A stretch of 64,000 nt of DNA from Spirochaetota bacterium (GTDB lineage: Bacteria; Spirochaetota; B62-G9; DRHN01): positions 1-64,000 of the forward strand of contig JAFGTF010000080.1 of the NCBI GenBank assembly GCA_016934265.1, in the 5' to 3' direction. Below, in pieces: positions 27,194-36,653 of the stretch. The position numbers were made by a program, and so were the translations under genes. A model generated the notes under the pieces. That model did not search any database. It saw only the letters and a list, made by a program, of their open reading frames with translations, and was not told where the DNA came from. The stretch's first letter is position 1; every line of letters begins with the position of its first letter.

Positions 27194-28072
27194 ATGCCGG
27201 AGCTCACTGTCATTCCAGGCCTGTTCGGACTCGGGATAGTGGTCGGCGCCATATCCCCCACGTTCGGGATCGGCGGAGGGCTTCTCACCGTGCCGGCGCT
27301 CCTTCTCATATACGGACAGGCGTTCGGCTTCACCGGAGATACCGCCACCGCGACCTCGCTCGGCGTGATCGTCTTCACCTCGCTCAGCGGAACGATCGCG
27401 TATATGCGGGAAAAGAGGATCGACTACAAGGTGGCCTTACTCTTCATGCTCTTCGCGATCCCGGGATCTGTGGGGGGCGGCCTCATCTCCAGGTGGATGG
27501 GGGCAAAGGAATTTGCCGTCGACCCGTTCCAGTACACGTTCGCGGGGGTCATGATCGCGACAGCCTTATACAAGCTCTTCACGATACTGGCTGATAGATT
27601 CAGAAAAGGGGATAAAGACCGGCGCACATTGGACGAACCGGCAGTACAAAAAGCAGGGCTTGCCAGGCGGCTCGTGGACAGGCACGGCACGGTGTTCGAG
27701 TACACCGTCCGGCTTTTTCCCGGAACCCTCATCGCATTTATCGGCGGATTTCTCGGCGCAATGCTCGGCCTCGGCGGGGGCGTGATATACGTCGCGATCC
27801 TCACCATGGCCCTGGGAGTCCCCGCCGTCATCGCCACAGCCACCTCGACCTTCACGATACTGGCGGCGAACCCCTTTGCGGTCGCCCTCCGCCTACGCTC
27901 GATCCAATGGGGATGGGTCGTCGCACTCGCCGCAGGCACGGTACTCTCCGCGAGCATCGTGCCGAGATTCCTGCACAGGGTCCGTTCCGAGTGGATCCTC
28001 GCCGGATTCTGGACACTCGCGATACTGGCCTCGGTCAGGCTTTTATTGAAAGTGTCCGGCGTCGTGATATAG
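27194..28072 (+). CDS. TauE/SafE-family (TSUP) anion exporter
   Basis: 292 residues, with the two-half TSUP architecture. The first half has GAISPTFGIGGGLLTVPALL and TATATSLGVIVFTSLSGTIAY. The second has FIGGFLGAMLGLGGGVIYV and VIATATSTFTILAANPFAVA. The GIGGG/GLGGG loops at equivalent points are the family hallmark. A central hydrophilic linker (residues about 135-170, rich in Lys/Arg/Asp) faces the cytoplasm. Members move sulfite, sulfoacetate, thiosulfate or other organic anions; the present substrate is unknown. The start has GGGAGAGGTC upstream. Confidence 0.93.
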   Translation: MPELTVIPGLFGLGIVVGAISPTFGIGGGLLTVPALLLIYGQAFGFTGDTATATSLGVIVFTSLSGTIAYMREKRIDYKVALLFMLFAIPGSVGGGLISRWMGAKEFAVDPFQYTFAGVMIATALYKLFTILADRFRKGDKDRRTLDEPAVQKAGLARRLVDRHGTVFEYTVRLFPGTLIAFIGGFLGAMLGLGGGVIYVAILTMALGVPAVIATATSTFTILAANPFAVALRLRSIQWGWVVALAAGTVLSASIVPRFLHRVRSEWILAGFWTLAILASVRLLLKVSGVVI

Positions 28073-28401
28073 TACCGGTCCTCCGTATGACAATACACGC
28101 GTGCGGACGGTGCCTGTGTATCTTTCCTTCGAGATGGGGTTTCATACTCACGGAAGGGACGTATCGTAGAAGCGGTCGTCCCGTCGCATTCACATTCCCC
28201 AGACGGCTACTAAGCGGCGTATTGCGAAATCGAACGTATCCGTACAGGACATGACCCTACCCCCCGCCGTACATTCCGTAATTCGCTTTACTGATTATCA
28301 TAATTGACAAAATCCCTATTACTGTTATAATTCTATTATCTATATTTTACTCATCCTGTAAGCATGATGCTCACACCGACAGCATCAAAAAGGAGAATCA
28401 G
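28073..28401 (+). promoter_or_regulatory. Promoter region of the LamG lipoprotein gene
   Basis: In this 329-bp interval TTGACA (28304-28309) and TATAAT (28326-28331), 16 bp apart, are both perfect consensus. The ATG lies about 65 nt after the predicted start site. The leader contains repeated GCATGATGCTCAC/GACAGCATC-type sequence (28363-28385) that could form weak stems. No gene is seen in the remainder. Confidence 0.7.
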
Positions 28402-29103
28402 ATGACAGTCAGAAGATGTCTTGGGATGATGCTGCCGCTGTCAGCGGCCGTCGTTGTCGCCATCCCGCTTCTATTAGGGGGGTGTGCAGGCACCGGGAAC
28501 GAAAGCGGGAACGGTTTCGATCCAACGGCCGGCCTCATACACTACTACCCGTTCTCAGGAGACGCGACCGACGCATGCGACGGGCCCAAGAACGGCACGG
28601 TCGACGGCGCGCTCCTCACTGCCGACAGGCACTACAGCGAGGACTCCACGTACAGCTTCGACGGCGACGATAGAATTTTTCTCGACTACTTCCCTGTCCC
28701 CGACACGTTCACTATCTCCGCCTGGATCAAGACAGCAGAAACGTCCGGTAATATTATACTGTGGAGAGAAGTACCAACCGGCCTCGGAACCGATGGGGAA
28801 GTTTTTTCCGTATACGAGGGCCATATCTCCTTCTCGGAATCCAACGGAATGGCGGGCGATAGTATCGATGGCGAGACAAATATTGCAGGCGACACATGGA
28901 CCCATGTTGCTGCAGTAAAGAGCGGCGACATGCTTACCCTCTATGTCGACGGCGTATACGAAACGGATAATGCTCTTTCGTCGATGGACCTAATCCTCAA
29001 CGAACTCACTCTAGGGCATCAATTCACCGGCATCATCGACGAGGTGCGGGTGTACGACCGGGCGCTGGGCCAAAACGAAATACAGCAGCTTGCGGCGATG
29101 TAA
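28402..29103 (+). CDS. LamG/concanavalin-like domain lipoprotein
   Basis: 233 residues. The signal peptide ends in LLLGGC, a textbook lipobox (Cys28). After a short Gly/Asn linker comes a single LamG-like jelly-roll: GLIHYYPFSGDATDACDGPK, YSFDGDDRIFL, FTISAWIKTAE, DTWTHVAAVKSGDMLTLYVD, and the closing GIIDEVRVYDRALGQNEIQQ, all typical of LamG_3 domains that bind carbohydrate or protein. A strong promoter upstream and no partner genes suggest an independently expressed surface or periplasmic protein. Confidence 0.92.
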   Translation: MTVRRCLGMMLPLSAAVVVAIPLLLGGCAGTGNESGNGFDPTAGLIHYYPFSGDATDACDGPKNGTVDGALLTADRHYSEDSTYSFDGDDRIFLDYFPVPDTFTISAWIKTAETSGNIILWREVPTGLGTDGEVFSVYEGHISFSESNGMAGDSIDGETNIAGDTWTHVAAVKSGDMLTLYVDGVYETDNALSSMDLILNELTLGHQFTGIIDEVRVYDRALGQNEIQQLAAM

Positions 29104-29355
29104 GCGTTATTCAAGACAGTCGAAAAACAGCATTCTTCTACGCGGGTGCCGAATGTTTCTTCATTTTCATAATCTCGGTAAACGGAACGGAGTATTGATG
29201 AGAACAACCAGCGGGATTTTCCATGCGTCATGAATCGGTATGATCGTTTCAAGGGAGTAACAAACCCCTTAAAAACTGCGACCATACGAGGCAGCCGATA
29301 CTGTCTTCGGATTTTTACATTACATTCTTAAACGGTTATCCGGCTGCGACCCGTC

Positions 29356-30384
29356 CTACCCGCGGTTTCGACGTAGAAAAGATGCGGTTTCCATCCGATC
29401 CCCAGCGGAAAACCTCTCCGTTTTGCGGGAACCCTCGGTTTTTGTCAAATACAATTTTACTTCCGTCATGTCCGGCAGCGCCGGGATGACGCCCCGCTTC
29501 CCTATCACGAGCTCCGCCACGGCGGACGCAAGGAGCCCGTACGGCTCGATATCGCCCACCCCGCCCCCGGAAGATAAAAGAGAGACACAGACGGCCGCGC
29601 CGTACGAATCCCCCGCTCCGGTCGTATCGATCACCGGAACATCGAGGGGGCCGAACCACATGCCGTCCCCTTCGCTGCTCAAGAGGATCGAGCCTTCATG
29701 TCCAAGCGTCAATGCAACCAGTTTGATCCGGGGATACTCCTCGAAGATTCCAAACAGCATATCCGTGCTGCGAGGGTCCCCCCAAAGGAACCGCCATTCC
29801 TCTATATTGATCTTCAGCACCGACACGGAGGCAAGCATGCGCAACACCTCCTCCCTCAGCCGTTTTTCCGAAGGCCACAGACCGTACCGAAGGTTCGGAT
29901 CGAACACGATGTCCAGGCCGCATGATCGGGCAGTTTCCGCTATCCCGTATGTCGCGCCGCGTATCGGTTCATCCGTCAGACTGATGGAGCTGAAGTATAG
30001 GATCTTCCCCTCCCGTATGAACTCCCCCTCTATCTCCTCGGGCTTCAGATTGATGCTTGCGCTGCCCTCTCGAAAGAAACAGTAGTCCGGCACCCTGTTC
30101 GGATCGAGGCTTATGAAGGCGATACCCGTTTTCCTGCCGGGGTCTTTGAACAGATGCGTGGCGTCGATTCCCATCATCTCGATATGTGCACGGAGATAGT
30201 CGCCGAACGGGTCGTTTCCCACCTTCCCGATAAAGGCCGGGGCGTATCCGAGCTTCTTCACCGCAGCCGCCACATTGGCAGCGGATCCCCCGGCGCTCCG
30301 TATAAACCTCGTGACGCTCCCGAGGTCCCCCGGCTCCTCGGCAATGAAATCAATCATCAGCTCTCCGAGACACAGCACGTCCAT
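29356..30384 (-). CDS. PfkB-family carbohydrate kinase
   Basis: 342 residues from ATG 30384 (AGGGGGAG upstream). Ribokinase-fold signatures: CLGELMIDF at the start, RSAGGSAANVAAAVKKLG (PfkB signature 1), GKVGNDPFGDYL, LGHEGSILL, and DTTGAGDSYGAAV (signature 2 with the catalytic Asp and anion-hole GAGD). Fructokinase, 2-keto-3-deoxygluconate kinase and 5-dehydro-2-deoxygluconate kinase share this form. It is the last gene of a probable four-gene unit (glycyl radical enzyme, E1 alpha, E1 beta, kinase), 11 nt after E1 beta, implying a sugar-type substrate for the pathway. Confidence 0.93.
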   Translation of the reverse strand: MDVLCLGELMIDFIAEEPGDLGSVTRFIRSAGGSAANVAAAVKKLGYAPAFIGKVGNDPFGDYLRAHIEMMGIDATHLFKDPGRKTGIAFISLDPNRVPDYCFFREGSASINLKPEEIEGEFIREGKILYFSSISLTDEPIRGATYGIAETARSCGLDIVFDPNLRYGLWPSEKRLREEVLRMLASVSVLKINIEEWRFLWGDPRSTDMLFGIFEEYPRIKLVALTLGHEGSILLSSEGDGMWFGPLDVPVIDTTGAGDSYGAAVCVSLLSSGGGVGDIEPYGLLASAVAELVIGKRGVIPALPDMTEVKLYLTKTEGSRKTERFSAGDRMETASFLRRNRG

Positions 30385-30395
30385 CACCGCTCCCC

Positions 30396-31385
30396 CTATT
30401 GCCTTCCTTTGCCGTGCCGGACGAGGCGACCCGCCTCCCGTTTGATCCGCTCGACATTCGGAACGACCATCTCTTCCATGACATTCGAGACCGGTACCGG
30501 AACATCGAGGGACGCTATCCTCAACGGGGCTTCTTTCAGCTTTCCGAACAGCTCGCGGTTGACCGCATCTGTTACCGTAAGCCCCCATCCCCCGGTATAC
30601 GGGTTCTCCTCCACCGTTACAAGCCGGCCCGTTTTTTCCACCGATTCCAGAATGAGCTCGAGATCGAGCGGCTTCACTGTCCGCACATCGATCACCTCCA
30701 GGCTGATCCCCTCCTCTAAAAGCTCCTGCGCGGCACGCATCGCCTTGTGGAGCATCAGCCCGCACGAAACAAGGGTGGCGTCTTTCCCCTCCTGCCGGAC
30801 CGCTCCTTTTCCGAGAGGAAGCGCCCGTCCGTCGGGCTCCATCTCCCCCTGTAGCGCGTAGAGGAGCTTGTGCTCCAGGAACAACACCGCCCCGTCATAG
30901 CGGATCGATCCGAGTAAAAGCCCGTAGGCGTCTTTCGGAGTGGACGGCTCCACCACGGTAAGGCCGGGCACGTTCATGAACCAGGCCTCCACGCACTGGC
31001 TTTGCTGCGGCCCGTCCCCCTTGCCGGTGCCGAAATTTGCCCTGATCGTAAGAGGCATTTTTAGCTGGCCCTGCGAGAGCCACGGCATCTTCGCCGCATT
31101 GTTGATCACCTGGTCCATGCAGGTCGTGATGAAGTCGACATACATGATCTCCACCACCGGCCGGAGACCGGAAATCGCCGCGCCAACCCCTATCCCGAGT
31201 ATGCCCGTTTCGTCTAAGGGACTGTCCACCACGCGCCTCTCCCCGAACTGCCTGATCAGCCCTTTGGTAACGTTGAAAATACCCCCATAATAGCCGATAT
31301 CCTCCCCGATGAGGAAAACCGTTTCATCTCGCGTCATCTCGTCGCGCAATGCGAGCCTCAGTGCCCCGCTTATCGTCGTCTTCAT
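30396..31385 (-). CDS. 2-oxoacid dehydrogenase E1 component, beta subunit
   Basis: 329 residues. Family landmarks: MTRDETVFLIGEDIGYYGG, DSPLDETGILGIGVGAAISG (the Glu that activates thiamine diphosphate), RANFGTGKGDGPQQSQCVEA, and ATLVSCGLMLHKAMRAAQEL plus EVIDVRTVKPLD in the transketolase C-terminal domain. Pairs with the alpha subunit (4-nt overlap) to decarboxylate a 2-oxoacid or acetoin and pass an acyl group to a lipoyl arm. No E2 acyltransferase or E3 gene is adjacent. A lone lipoyl-domain gene lies at 44539-44775. Confidence 0.93.
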   Translation of the reverse strand: MKTTISGALRLALRDEMTRDETVFLIGEDIGYYGGIFNVTKGLIRQFGERRVVDSPLDETGILGIGVGAAISGLRPVVEIMYVDFITTCMDQVINNAAKMPWLSQGQLKMPLTIRANFGTGKGDGPQQSQCVEAWFMNVPGLTVVEPSTPKDAYGLLLGSIRYDGAVLFLEHKLLYALQGEMEPDGRALPLGKGAVRQEGKDATLVSCGLMLHKAMRAAQELLEEGISLEVIDVRTVKPLDLELILESVEKTGRLVTVEENPYTGGWGLTVTDAVNRELFGKLKEAPLRIASLDVPVPVSNVMEEMVVPNVERIKREAGRLVRHGKGRQ

Positions 31386-32377
31386 ACGTTCTTCTCTCGT
31401 CCTCCGTTATCCGCATAGAGGTGCGTGTACATGTCCACCTTGTCCGCTGAGAGCTCGGGCGCGGCGAACGCATACTCCATCCCCTCCTTCACCTCCCGTT
31501 CAACCTCCCGCTCGATTCTGCGGAGCGCTTTTTCATCGACCTTCTTTCCGGACAACAGAAACCGCCGGTATATGACAAGCGGGTCTTTCGCCCGCCAGGT
31601 GGACAGCTCCTCGGCCGGCCTGCCGTCATCGAAATCGTGGCTTTCCGAGTGACCGCGAAAACGGTAGGTCTTGCATTCGATCAGCGTCGGCCCACCGCCG
31701 GCCCTTGCCTTTCGCACCGCCTTGTCCACGGCCTCCACGACCCCGCACACGTCCTGCCCGTCGACACAGACTCCTTCCATTCCATACCCCGCCGCGCGTA
31801 TGTAGATGTCCGGCGTCTTCATCTGGAACCGCAGCGGCGTGGATAGAGCGTACGCGTTGTTGTTGCATACCAAAACGAGGGGCAGGTTCATCGTCGACGA
31901 GCAGTTCATTGCCGAATGGAAGGACCCGGTACTCGAAGCCCCGTCCCCGAAGAACGCGAGCACCACCCTGTCGGATTCGGTGTACTTCAGTGAAAACGCT
32001 ACACCGAGCGCCACCGGTAGGTTGCTTCCCACTATGTAGGTGCCGAGGATTATTCCCTTCGAGATGTCGCCCGAGTGGTGTGCGGAAAACCTGCCGCCCG
32101 ACATCGACTCGGGCTTCTTGAGCGCATCGAGCACGTGCTGCCTGACGGACATCCCCCTCGTGAGCATGGCTCCAAGCTCCCTGAGGGCCGGGGATACGAA
32201 GTCCCCTTCCGAGAGGCAGAACGAAGCGCCGACGGTCACCGCCTCCTGTCCGATGCCGGTCATTGGTTTGTACGGGGACTTCTTTTCCCTGTATAGGTCG
32301 GAGAGGACCTCCTCCGTATGCCGCGTGAGGTACAGGCACCGGTAAAGCCTCTTTTGGTCTTCGATAGACATTCGCAT
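31382..32377 (-). CDS. 2-oxoacid dehydrogenase E1 component, alpha subunit
   Basis: 331 residues. The thiamine-diphosphate motif is intact: FFGDGASSTGSFHSAMN ... VCNNNAYALSTP (GDG-x(n)-NN). Other markers are GIGQEAVTVGASFCL, SAHHSGDISKGIILGTYIVG and the phosphorylation-loop-like YRFRGHSESHDFDDGR. The subtype (pyruvate, branched-chain, acetoin) cannot be fixed by eye. Start ATG 32377 is used, and ATG 32371 is possible. It lies 124 nt downstream of the glycyl radical enzyme gene and overlaps the beta subunit. Confidence 0.92.
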   Translation of the reverse strand: MRMSIEDQKRLYRCLYLTRHTEEVLSDLYREKKSPYKPMTGIGQEAVTVGASFCLSEGDFVSPALRELGAMLTRGMSVRQHVLDALKKPESMSGGRFSAHHSGDISKGIILGTYIVGSNLPVALGVAFSLKYTESDRVVLAFFGDGASSTGSFHSAMNCSSTMNLPLVLVCNNNAYALSTPLRFQMKTPDIYIRAAGYGMEGVCVDGQDVCGVVEAVDKAVRKARAGGGPTLIECKTYRFRGHSESHDFDDGRPAEELSTWRAKDPLVIYRRFLLSGKKVDEKALRRIEREVEREVKEGMEYAFAAPELSADKVDMYTHLYADNGGREKNV

Positions 32378-32501
32378 TGTGTAATCCGGTATGCAGGAGA
32401 CCTGGTATCAGCGTAGAAAGGCCGCCACAATCCCCATTCCGGCCCGCTCGATCCCCCGCTGGTATTTGATTTCTAACGGGTTTGTTTTCGAACCCGTCCC
32501 C

Positions 32502-34955
32502 TCAGAATCCCTGGTGCACGGTGCGCTGGATGACCTGGTCCTGGACTTCTTCGCTGAGGTTGACGAAGATGGCGCTGTATCCCGCCACTCGGACCACGAG
32601 ACCGCGGTACTCCAAGGGTTTCGCCTGGGCTTTCAGCAGCTTCTCTTTCGTAATGACGTTGAACTGCACGTGCATCCCGCCGAGGTCGAAGTACGCCAGA
32701 AAATAGTCGACGAACTTCGAGAGGCTCTCTTCGGTCTCGAGCGCGGACGGTGAGAAGGTCTGGTTGAATATCATGCCCTTGCCGAAACGCACGAAATCGA
32801 CCTTAGCGACCGAGGCGGCGCTCGCGGTCGGTCCGTTCATATCCGTACCCGAATAGGGCGATATCCCTCCTGCAAGAGGGGTTTTCGCCCGTCGTCCGTC
32901 GGGGGTCGCACCCACCTCTTTACCCATCCCGACATGCGCCGTCACCGCGGTCAGTCCCGGTCTGAATCGACCGCCCCGGCCGTTCGTGTACCGCTCCGCC
33001 TCATCCGCAAACGATTCAACCACCCTCTTCACGATGCCGTCCACGTAATCGTCGTTGTTGCCGTATTTCGGGACCTTCTCACGGAGCATGGCCTGCAGGG
33101 TTTCATACCCGACGAAATCGGCGTTTAGGGCGGCCTGAAGCTTGAAAGCCTCGACGCTCTTGTCCTCGAACACCAATTTTTTGATCGCTGCAAGCGAGTT
33201 GCCGGTGTTGGCGCCCCCGACCGCAGTCGGGCCGGTGAAATTATATCTCGCCCCGCCTGCGGCCACCTCTCTTGCTGATTCGATACAGCCGGGAACGAGC
33301 ACCGAGACTATGGGGCTCGGCACGAGGTCGGCGTGAACTCTGTCGATCGCATTGTCTTCGACTGCAAGATGTTCGAAGAAATAAGCCATCTGCTTTTTGA
33401 ATGCTGAAAAAAGCGATTCGAACGAATCGAAATCCGAAAGGCTGCCGAGTGGCAGCCCGTTCTGTTCTCCTGTCAGCCGGCAGACTCCGTTGTTGATCGT
33501 ATACTCCAGCACCTTGGCGAGATTGAAATAGCCGCCGTTTTCCCGCCCCCAGCCGCCCACGACGTTAAGCTCCACGCAGCCGACCGGCGCGTACCGGCGC
33601 GCCTCCCGTACGGGGATGCCGACGTTCTGTACCGCCGGGATGCACACCCCGTCGTTCATGAGCTGCGGCATTCCGGTACCCAATCGTATGACCTCTGCGG
33701 TCCGCATGAGAAACGCGCGCGGGGCCTTCTTAGAAACCCTCACAGTGAAGTTCGGCTGTGCAAGCCCCACATGCTCCTGGGCGTTCAGGCAGAGGAAAGA
33801 AAGCTCGTTCGTCGCGTCGTTTCCCTCGCCGTCCACCCCTCCGACAGTGACATTCTGTCCCATCGGAAACCCGCCCGTTATCCTCGCGGCTTCCGTTTTG
33901 TATAAAAGCAGCGGCTCAGAGAATTTCAGCCAGAAACAGTCCAGAAGCTCCTGTGCCCGCTCCCTCGTCAGAACACCCGAAGCGATGTCTTTCCGATAGT
34001 AGGGTAAAAGGTACTGGTCGATCCTCCCCGGACTGTAGGAGCTTCCGTTATTGTCGATCTGAACGATAATCTGAACGAACCAAAGCGATTGCAGGCTCTC
34101 ATGGAAGTTTCTCGCGGGTTTCGCCGGGACCTGACGGCAGATCTCCGCGATCCGGAAAAGCTCCTCCTTCCTCTTTTCGTCATGCTCGCTTTGCGCACTG
34201 GATTCCGCGAGCTCGGCGTACCGTTTTGCAAAGACTATCGCCGCATCGCACGAGACCATGCAGCTTCGGTAAAAGAGGGCCTTCTCCACGTAATCGGGTT
34301 TTTCCGGGTCGAGCGCGTCGAGCGCCTGCAAGACCTCGCGTTTGATTCCCTCGAACCCGATCCGGATGACTTTCTCGTAGTCTAAGAGCACGTGGCCGAG
34401 CGCGGTTTCCTCGTGCGCGGTGACCGAAAACACCTTCGCCTTCATACGGTGATTCAACGTCTCTTCCGGAAGCGTATTGAACAGGACCCGGCGTATCCCC
34501 TTATCTTTCCAGTAGGGGAATATGCCTTTCAGGTCCTCTTTTACCTTATCGGAGACATAGAAGGAGTCGACCGATCTGGTAGGGAGAAGGTCGAGCTCCT
34601 CTTCGAGCCATCCTGCGTCGAACTCGGGAAACACGGGAGCGCTCTTAGGCATGCTCGCGTGATGCCCCACGATCAGCTCGGAATCGGATATGAACACATG
34701 GATCCGGCCGAGCAGCATGTGCAGGGTCTTGGCCCGCTTCATCAGCGGGGGCTCATGTGCGAAGGCCTTGTAGGCTTCGGTGACTATGGTCGCCCGCTCG
34801 CTGCAGAGCTGCCGTTTCGAAGAGAGGAACCGGTCTTTCAGGAATTTTATACGTTCGGATGCAGGCTCCCGGTACGGGCCCATATCCGCCCAGTCCCCTG
34901 CACGATGCACGTAATCCCCGGCACGGTTTTTATTTCTTACGTAGGCGTCTATCAT
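32502..34955 (-). CDS. Glycyl radical enzyme of the PFL/diol-dehydratase superfamily, subtype unassigned
   Basis: 817 residues from ATG 34955 (AAGGTGG upstream), the normal length for GREs. Catalytic elements: Cys460 in YAPVGCVELN, with Glu two residues on (the thiyl Cys and general base of eliminases), and the radical loop RVAGYSAIF with Gly at about residue 792. GCVE plus FNLAKVLEYTINNG resembles glycerol/propanediol dehydratase and choline lyase groups more than pyruvate formate-lyase. However, GCVEL lacks the following Pro typical of glycerol and choline members. No radical-SAM activase is present in the window, although GREs require one. First gene of a unit with E1 alpha/beta and a PfkB kinase; its strong promoter diverges from a Gfo/Idh gene. 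The substrate may be a sugar-derived diol or deoxy compound. Confidence 0.9.
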   Translation of the reverse strand: MIDAYVRNKNRAGDYVHRAGDWADMGPYREPASERIKFLKDRFLSSKRQLCSERATIVTEAYKAFAHEPPLMKRAKTLHMLLGRIHVFISDSELIVGHHASMPKSAPVFPEFDAGWLEEELDLLPTRSVDSFYVSDKVKEDLKGIFPYWKDKGIRRVLFNTLPEETLNHRMKAKVFSVTAHEETALGHVLLDYEKVIRIGFEGIKREVLQALDALDPEKPDYVEKALFYRSCMVSCDAAIVFAKRYAELAESSAQSEHDEKRKEELFRIAEICRQVPAKPARNFHESLQSLWFVQIIVQIDNNGSSYSPGRIDQYLLPYYRKDIASGVLTRERAQELLDCFWLKFSEPLLLYKTEAARITGGFPMGQNVTVGGVDGEGNDATNELSFLCLNAQEHVGLAQPNFTVRVSKKAPRAFLMRTAEVIRLGTGMPQLMNDGVCIPAVQNVGIPVREARRYAPVGCVELNVVGGWGRENGGYFNLAKVLEYTINNGVCRLTGEQNGLPLGSLSDFDSFESLFSAFKKQMAYFFEHLAVEDNAIDRVHADLVPSPIVSVLVPGCIESAREVAAGGARYNFTGPTAVGGANTGNSLAAIKKLVFEDKSVEAFKLQAALNADFVGYETLQAMLREKVPKYGNNDDYVDGIVKRVVESFADEAERYTNGRGGRFRPGLTAVTAHVGMGKEVGATPDGRRAKTPLAGGISPYSGTDMNGPTASAASVAKVDFVRFGKGMIFNQTFSPSALETEESLSKFVDYFLAYFDLGGMHVQFNVITKEKLLKAQAKPLEYRGLVVRVAGYSAIFVNLSEEVQDQVIQRTVHQGF

Positions 34956-35065
34956 GATCCACCTTGATCCGCGGCGATCTATTTTTGGCACTCGACCGCC
35001 CGTCATACCCGGGCCGCGGAATAAAGCCGCAGTACGGCCTCAAGACAGGCACATGCCGTAAAAGC

Positions 35066-35094
35066 AATATAGGGCGGGTGGCGTGAAATGTCAA
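35066..35094 (-). promoter_or_regulatory. Sigma-70 promoter of the glycyl radical enzyme unit
   Basis: Minus strand TTGACA (35094-35089), 17 bp spacer, TATATT (35071-35066). The leader of about 100 nt runs to ATG 34955. The boxes are near perfect. Confidence 0.75.
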
Positions 35095-35396
35095 TGCCTC
35101 TCGATTGTCCTTCGGGACGCTCGAAGCGGACAATCTCCCGGCTGCCGGCAGAAAGCTGCCGTACAAAAAAAAGACGAAAAAGAGGACGCTTCGGTCCGCA
35201 GGAACAGGGAATTCAAAACCCCATAACAGTTCGGCAGCAAAAAAAATGCTTTGCAGGACGATACGGGACGTGCACTCAGGCCTCGCGTTTTGTTTTACAA
35301 CGACACCGCGCCGGTACTGCGGCGAAAAGGGCCGGGGGCGGCATACCTACGCCGGCCCGCACAGGCGCCTTTTTAGCGCACCCGTAAAAAATCCTT

Positions 35397-35454
35397 TTGA
35401 AACGGCGGAAATATTATGTACACTTATCGAATAAGTTACCGTACATGCGGTAAC
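35397..35454 (+). promoter_or_regulatory. Promoter with overlapping palindromic operators upstream of the Gfo/Idh gene
   Basis: TTGAAA (35397-35402), 16 bp, TACACT (35419-35424) form a promoter. Directly over and after the predicted start lie two palindromes: CTTAT-CGA-ATAAG (35423-35435) and GTTACCG-TACATG-CGGTAAC (35435-35454). The position suits a repressor. The GTTACCG half-site resembles LacI/GntR-type gluconate operators. The regulator gene is not in the window. Confidence 0.6.
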
Positions 35455-35484
35455 TCACCTCGAAAAGGAAAGGAAGCGAAGCGC

Positions 35485-36591
35485 ATGCCTGTAAGGATCG
35501 GTATCATCGGATGCGGTGCCATCACGCGCCGTGCATTTTTACCCGGATTTGCACAACCGGGGACTGAGGAGGCGAAAAAGGCCAATCCGTACTACGACCA
35601 CGGCGGATGTAAAAACGCCGAAGTGGTTGCTCTTTCGGACGTGGACGTCGAGAAAGCAAAAGAACTGGCCGCCGAATTCCACGTTCCCAAAACCTACGAC
35701 GACTGGCACGATCTTCTGGCCGACAGCCAGATCGATGCCGTGTGCATCAACACCCCGAACCATCTGCACGCCGAAATGACGGTCGCGGCCGCAAAGGCGA
35801 AGAAGCACGTCATGGTCGAGAAGCCGATGGCCGGCACGGTCCGTGAAGCGGACATGATGGTCGATGCGGCGAAAAAAAACGGCGTTTTTCTCATGGTCGA
35901 CCAGACGCAGCGCTTCTGGCCGATGCACGAAGTCGCCATGGATATCGTACGTTCCGGCCTCATCGGGCGCGTGATATCGGTGCGGGGCAAGATGGCGCAC
36001 GGAGGGCCCCGGTTCTGGAGCCCGGCCAGCACCTGGTTCGGCAGGAAACAGGAGGGCATTCACGGCGCGATGTTCGATATCGGCATCCACAAGCTCGACC
36101 TGATACGGTATATGCTGGATTCGCCGATCTCCGAGGTCGCCTGTTTTACAACCACCTTCTCGGAGGGGATCGATGTCGAGGACAACGCGGTAGCGATCTT
36201 CCGGACGAAGAACGGCGTCATGGGCGTGCTGGAGGCGAGCTGGACCTGCAACCCCAGGGAGAACACCACATACGTGTACGGGGAGCTGGGCAACCTGAAG
36301 CTCGGTCATACGAAAGAGGAGCCCATATTCGTCGAGATAGCGGTTCCAGACGCCGCCCAGAACCGGGACATCCCGCCCGGAACCCTCACCGCCGGGAAAT
36401 ACGTCCCTGTAATCCCGACGCGAAGCAAGTTCGGCGGGCCGTGGCAGCATTTCGTGGACTCCGTAACGTCCGGGACTCAACCGTCTCCCTCCGGTGAGGA
36501 AGGCCGCGCCAGCCTCGAAGTGATACTTGCGGCTTTTCGCTCCTCTTCGGAAGGGCGGGCCGTCTCGCTGCCCCTTTCCCGAAAGGGGTGA
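35485..36591 (+). CDS. Gfo/Idh/MocA-family oxidoreductase
   Basis: 368 residues from ATG 35485 (AAGGAAAGGAAG upstream). The N-terminal Rossmann motif is RIGIIGCGAITRRAFLP, followed by DAVCINTPNHLHAEMTVAA and the catalytic-site Lys in VMVEKPMAGTV. The C-terminal alpha/beta domain has GKMAHGGPRFW, FDIGIHKLDLIRYML (Asp and His of the active site) and VMGVLEASWT. An N-terminal insertion (GTEEAKKANPYYDHGGCKN) is longer than usual. NAD(P)-dependent oxidation or reduction of a sugar, cyclitol or glycoside is expected. It is followed at 62 nt by a TIM-barrel isomerase, a common pair in inositol or keto-sugar catabolism. Confidence 0.93.
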   Translation: MPVRIGIIGCGAITRRAFLPGFAQPGTEEAKKANPYYDHGGCKNAEVVALSDVDVEKAKELAAEFHVPKTYDDWHDLLADSQIDAVCINTPNHLHAEMTVAAAKAKKHVMVEKPMAGTVREADMMVDAAKKNGVFLMVDQTQRFWPMHEVAMDIVRSGLIGRVISVRGKMAHGGPRFWSPASTWFGRKQEGIHGAMFDIGIHKLDLIRYMLDSPISEVACFTTTFSEGIDVEDNAVAIFRTKNGVMGVLEASWTCNPRENTTYVYGELGNLKLGHTKEEPIFVEIAVPDAAQNRDIPPGTLTAGKYVPVIPTRSKFGGPWQHFVDSVTSGTQPSPSGEEGRASLEVILAAFRSSSEGRAVSLPLSRKG

Positions 36592-36653
36592 TACACCGGG
36601 CCGCGCGATATACGATATTCGCGGCGTACTATATAGGTGAAGGAAGGAAACTA

